From positions 1 through 6,494 of the forward strand of contig JALOLX010000079.1 in assembly GCA_025455765.1 (NCBI GenBank): a stretch of DNA of 6,494 nucleotides, given 5' to 3'. The DNA is from Flavobacteriales bacterium (GTDB taxonomy: Bacteria > Bacteroidota > Bacteroidia > Flavobacteriales_F > PHOS-HE28). How positions within the stretch are numbered: the stretch's first letter is position 1; each line of letters begins with the position of its first letter. A model generated the notes under the pieces. It saw only the letters and a list, made by a program, of their open reading frames with translations. It had not been told where the DNA came from and did not search any database. The position numbers and the translations under genes were made by a program. Shown in pieces: positions 6,050-6,494 of the stretch.

Positions 6050-6091
6050 CCAATGAGAAGGCCCGGAACAGCGTCCAGGCCTTCTCATTGG
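6050..6091. terminator. Perfect 14-bp hairpin, probable bidirectional terminator
   Basis: CCAATGAGAAGGCC (6050-6063) and GGCCTTCTCATTGG (6078-6091) are exact complements around a 14-base loop, with a further GGA/TCC pairing possible inside after one mismatch. It begins 13 bases beyond the stop of the minus-strand gene ending at 6104, and lies downstream of the plus-strand TPR gene. Because the A-rich and T-rich parts are inside the stem, it looks alike from both strands, which suits convergent genes. There is no T-run outside the stem on either strand. Confidence 0.65.
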
Positions 6092-6103
6092 GGCGGTCAT
6101 GTG

Positions 6104-6494
6104 TTACTCCACCTCCACCACCAGGTATTTCGAGATGCTCCAGAACGCGTTGGCGTCCGTTACCACCAGCTTGTTGCCCCCTTCCAGGCGGTAGCTGCCT
6201 TCAGGGTGTGAGGTCACCAGTTTGGCCTTCTTGGCACCCAGTGCGATCTCCGTGGTACGCACCACATCGATACGCTGGAACGCGTCTGCGGGCAGGTTGG
6301 AGGTGTTCAACTTCTTCACGCTCCCGATGCCCACCACACCACCTTCCTTGGAGAGGATGCCACGCTCCTTCAATTCCTTAGCAGTGCCCACCACATAGTA
6401 GGCGGTGTTCAGTTCCATCCGCTGCATGTCGCTCAGTTGCGATTTGTCGCGGTACATCTCAATGATCGTGGCGAGCGAGCTGTTGGTGCTGGCC
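6104..6494 (-). CDS. Conserved Bacteroidota protein, C-terminal part only (start beyond window)
   Basis: The frame is open to the right edge, giving 129 residues of C-terminus plus the stop at 6106-6104. An internal Met (ATG at 6457) should not be taken as the start, because similar coding sequence continues upstream (SSLATIIEMYRDKSQL). The motifs LNTAYYVVGTAKELKERGIL, VGIGSVKKL, RIDVVRTTEIALGAKKAKL, SHPEGSY and FWSISKYLVVEVE match, from memory, a widespread Bacteroidota family. Members usually have an N-terminal lipoprotein signal or helix followed by a long coiled coil, and some database entries name them Cbp1-like collagen-binding adhesins. I would not transfer that function from this fragment. 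The C-terminal part looks like a compact beta-rich domain. No signal peptide can be judged because the N-terminus is outside the window. The gene ends next to the 14-bp hairpin that probably terminates it. Confidence 0.8.
   Translation of the reverse strand, partial: ASTNSSLATIIEMYRDKSQLSDMQRMELNTAYYVVGTAKELKERGILSKEGGVVGIGSVKKLNTSNLPADAFQRIDVVRTTEIALGAKKAKLVTSHPEGSYRLEGGNKLVVTDANAFWSISKYLVVEVE

Noticed and set aside
5885..6100. Minus-strand frame of 71 codons in the gap before the right-edge gene
   Set aside because: It runs straight through the perfect hairpin at 6050-6091 and its product is not recognisable. A decayed gene end cannot be excluded but is not supported.
1..6494. CRISPR array, transposon ends, attachment site, tRNA or rRNA gene
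   Set aside because: I saw no spaced direct repeats, no terminal inverted repeats flanking a transposase, and no tRNA- or rRNA-like sequence on either strand.

Overview
This GC-rich window most likely comes from a member of the Bacteroidota, probably a high-GC lineage near Flavobacteriales. One gene encodes a secreted protein ending in a type IX secretion (T9SS) type A sorting domain, which is confined to that phylum. Start codons lack Shine-Dalgarno sequences. Several genes have matches to the Bacteroidota -7 promoter element (consensus TAnnTTTG) just upstream. The AAA ATPase/VWA pair and the partial gene at the right edge also resemble Bacteroidota families. The placement is inferred from these traits, not from a database search.

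Layout. A YdjA-like nitroreductase (455 to 1, minus, C-terminus off the left edge) is divergent from a T9SS-exported protein (543-1532, plus) that ends before a GC-rich hairpin. A two-gene operon follows: a VWA/CoxE-like protein with an intact MIDAS motif (1629-2720) and a MoxR/Mg-chelatase-I-like AAA+ ATPase (2744-4234). Six bases after the ATPase stop lies the 3' end of a convergent small gene (4660-4241, minus) built of four exact 25-residue repeats centred on Trp. That gene is divergent from a secreted TPR protein (4768-5841, plus). A gene-free stretch of about 260 bases holds a perfect 14-bp hairpin. The last gene (6494 to 6104, minus) is the C-terminal part of a conserved Bacteroidota protein that enters from the right edge.

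How the genes work together. Only the VWA/AAA pair is clearly a functional unit: a ring ATPase and its metal-dependent adhesion-site partner, comparable in logic to RavA/ViaA, MoxR/CoxE or the I and D subunits of Mg-chelatase, with no catalytic H subunit here. The pair is conserved in many bacteria but its client is not known to me. The others look like independently transcribed housekeeping or envelope genes. I see no CRISPR array, insertion sequence, tRNA, rRNA or phage gene, and no convincing new multi-gene system. The best candidates for something little described are the 25-residue repeat protein and its possible link to the AAA/VWA pair.
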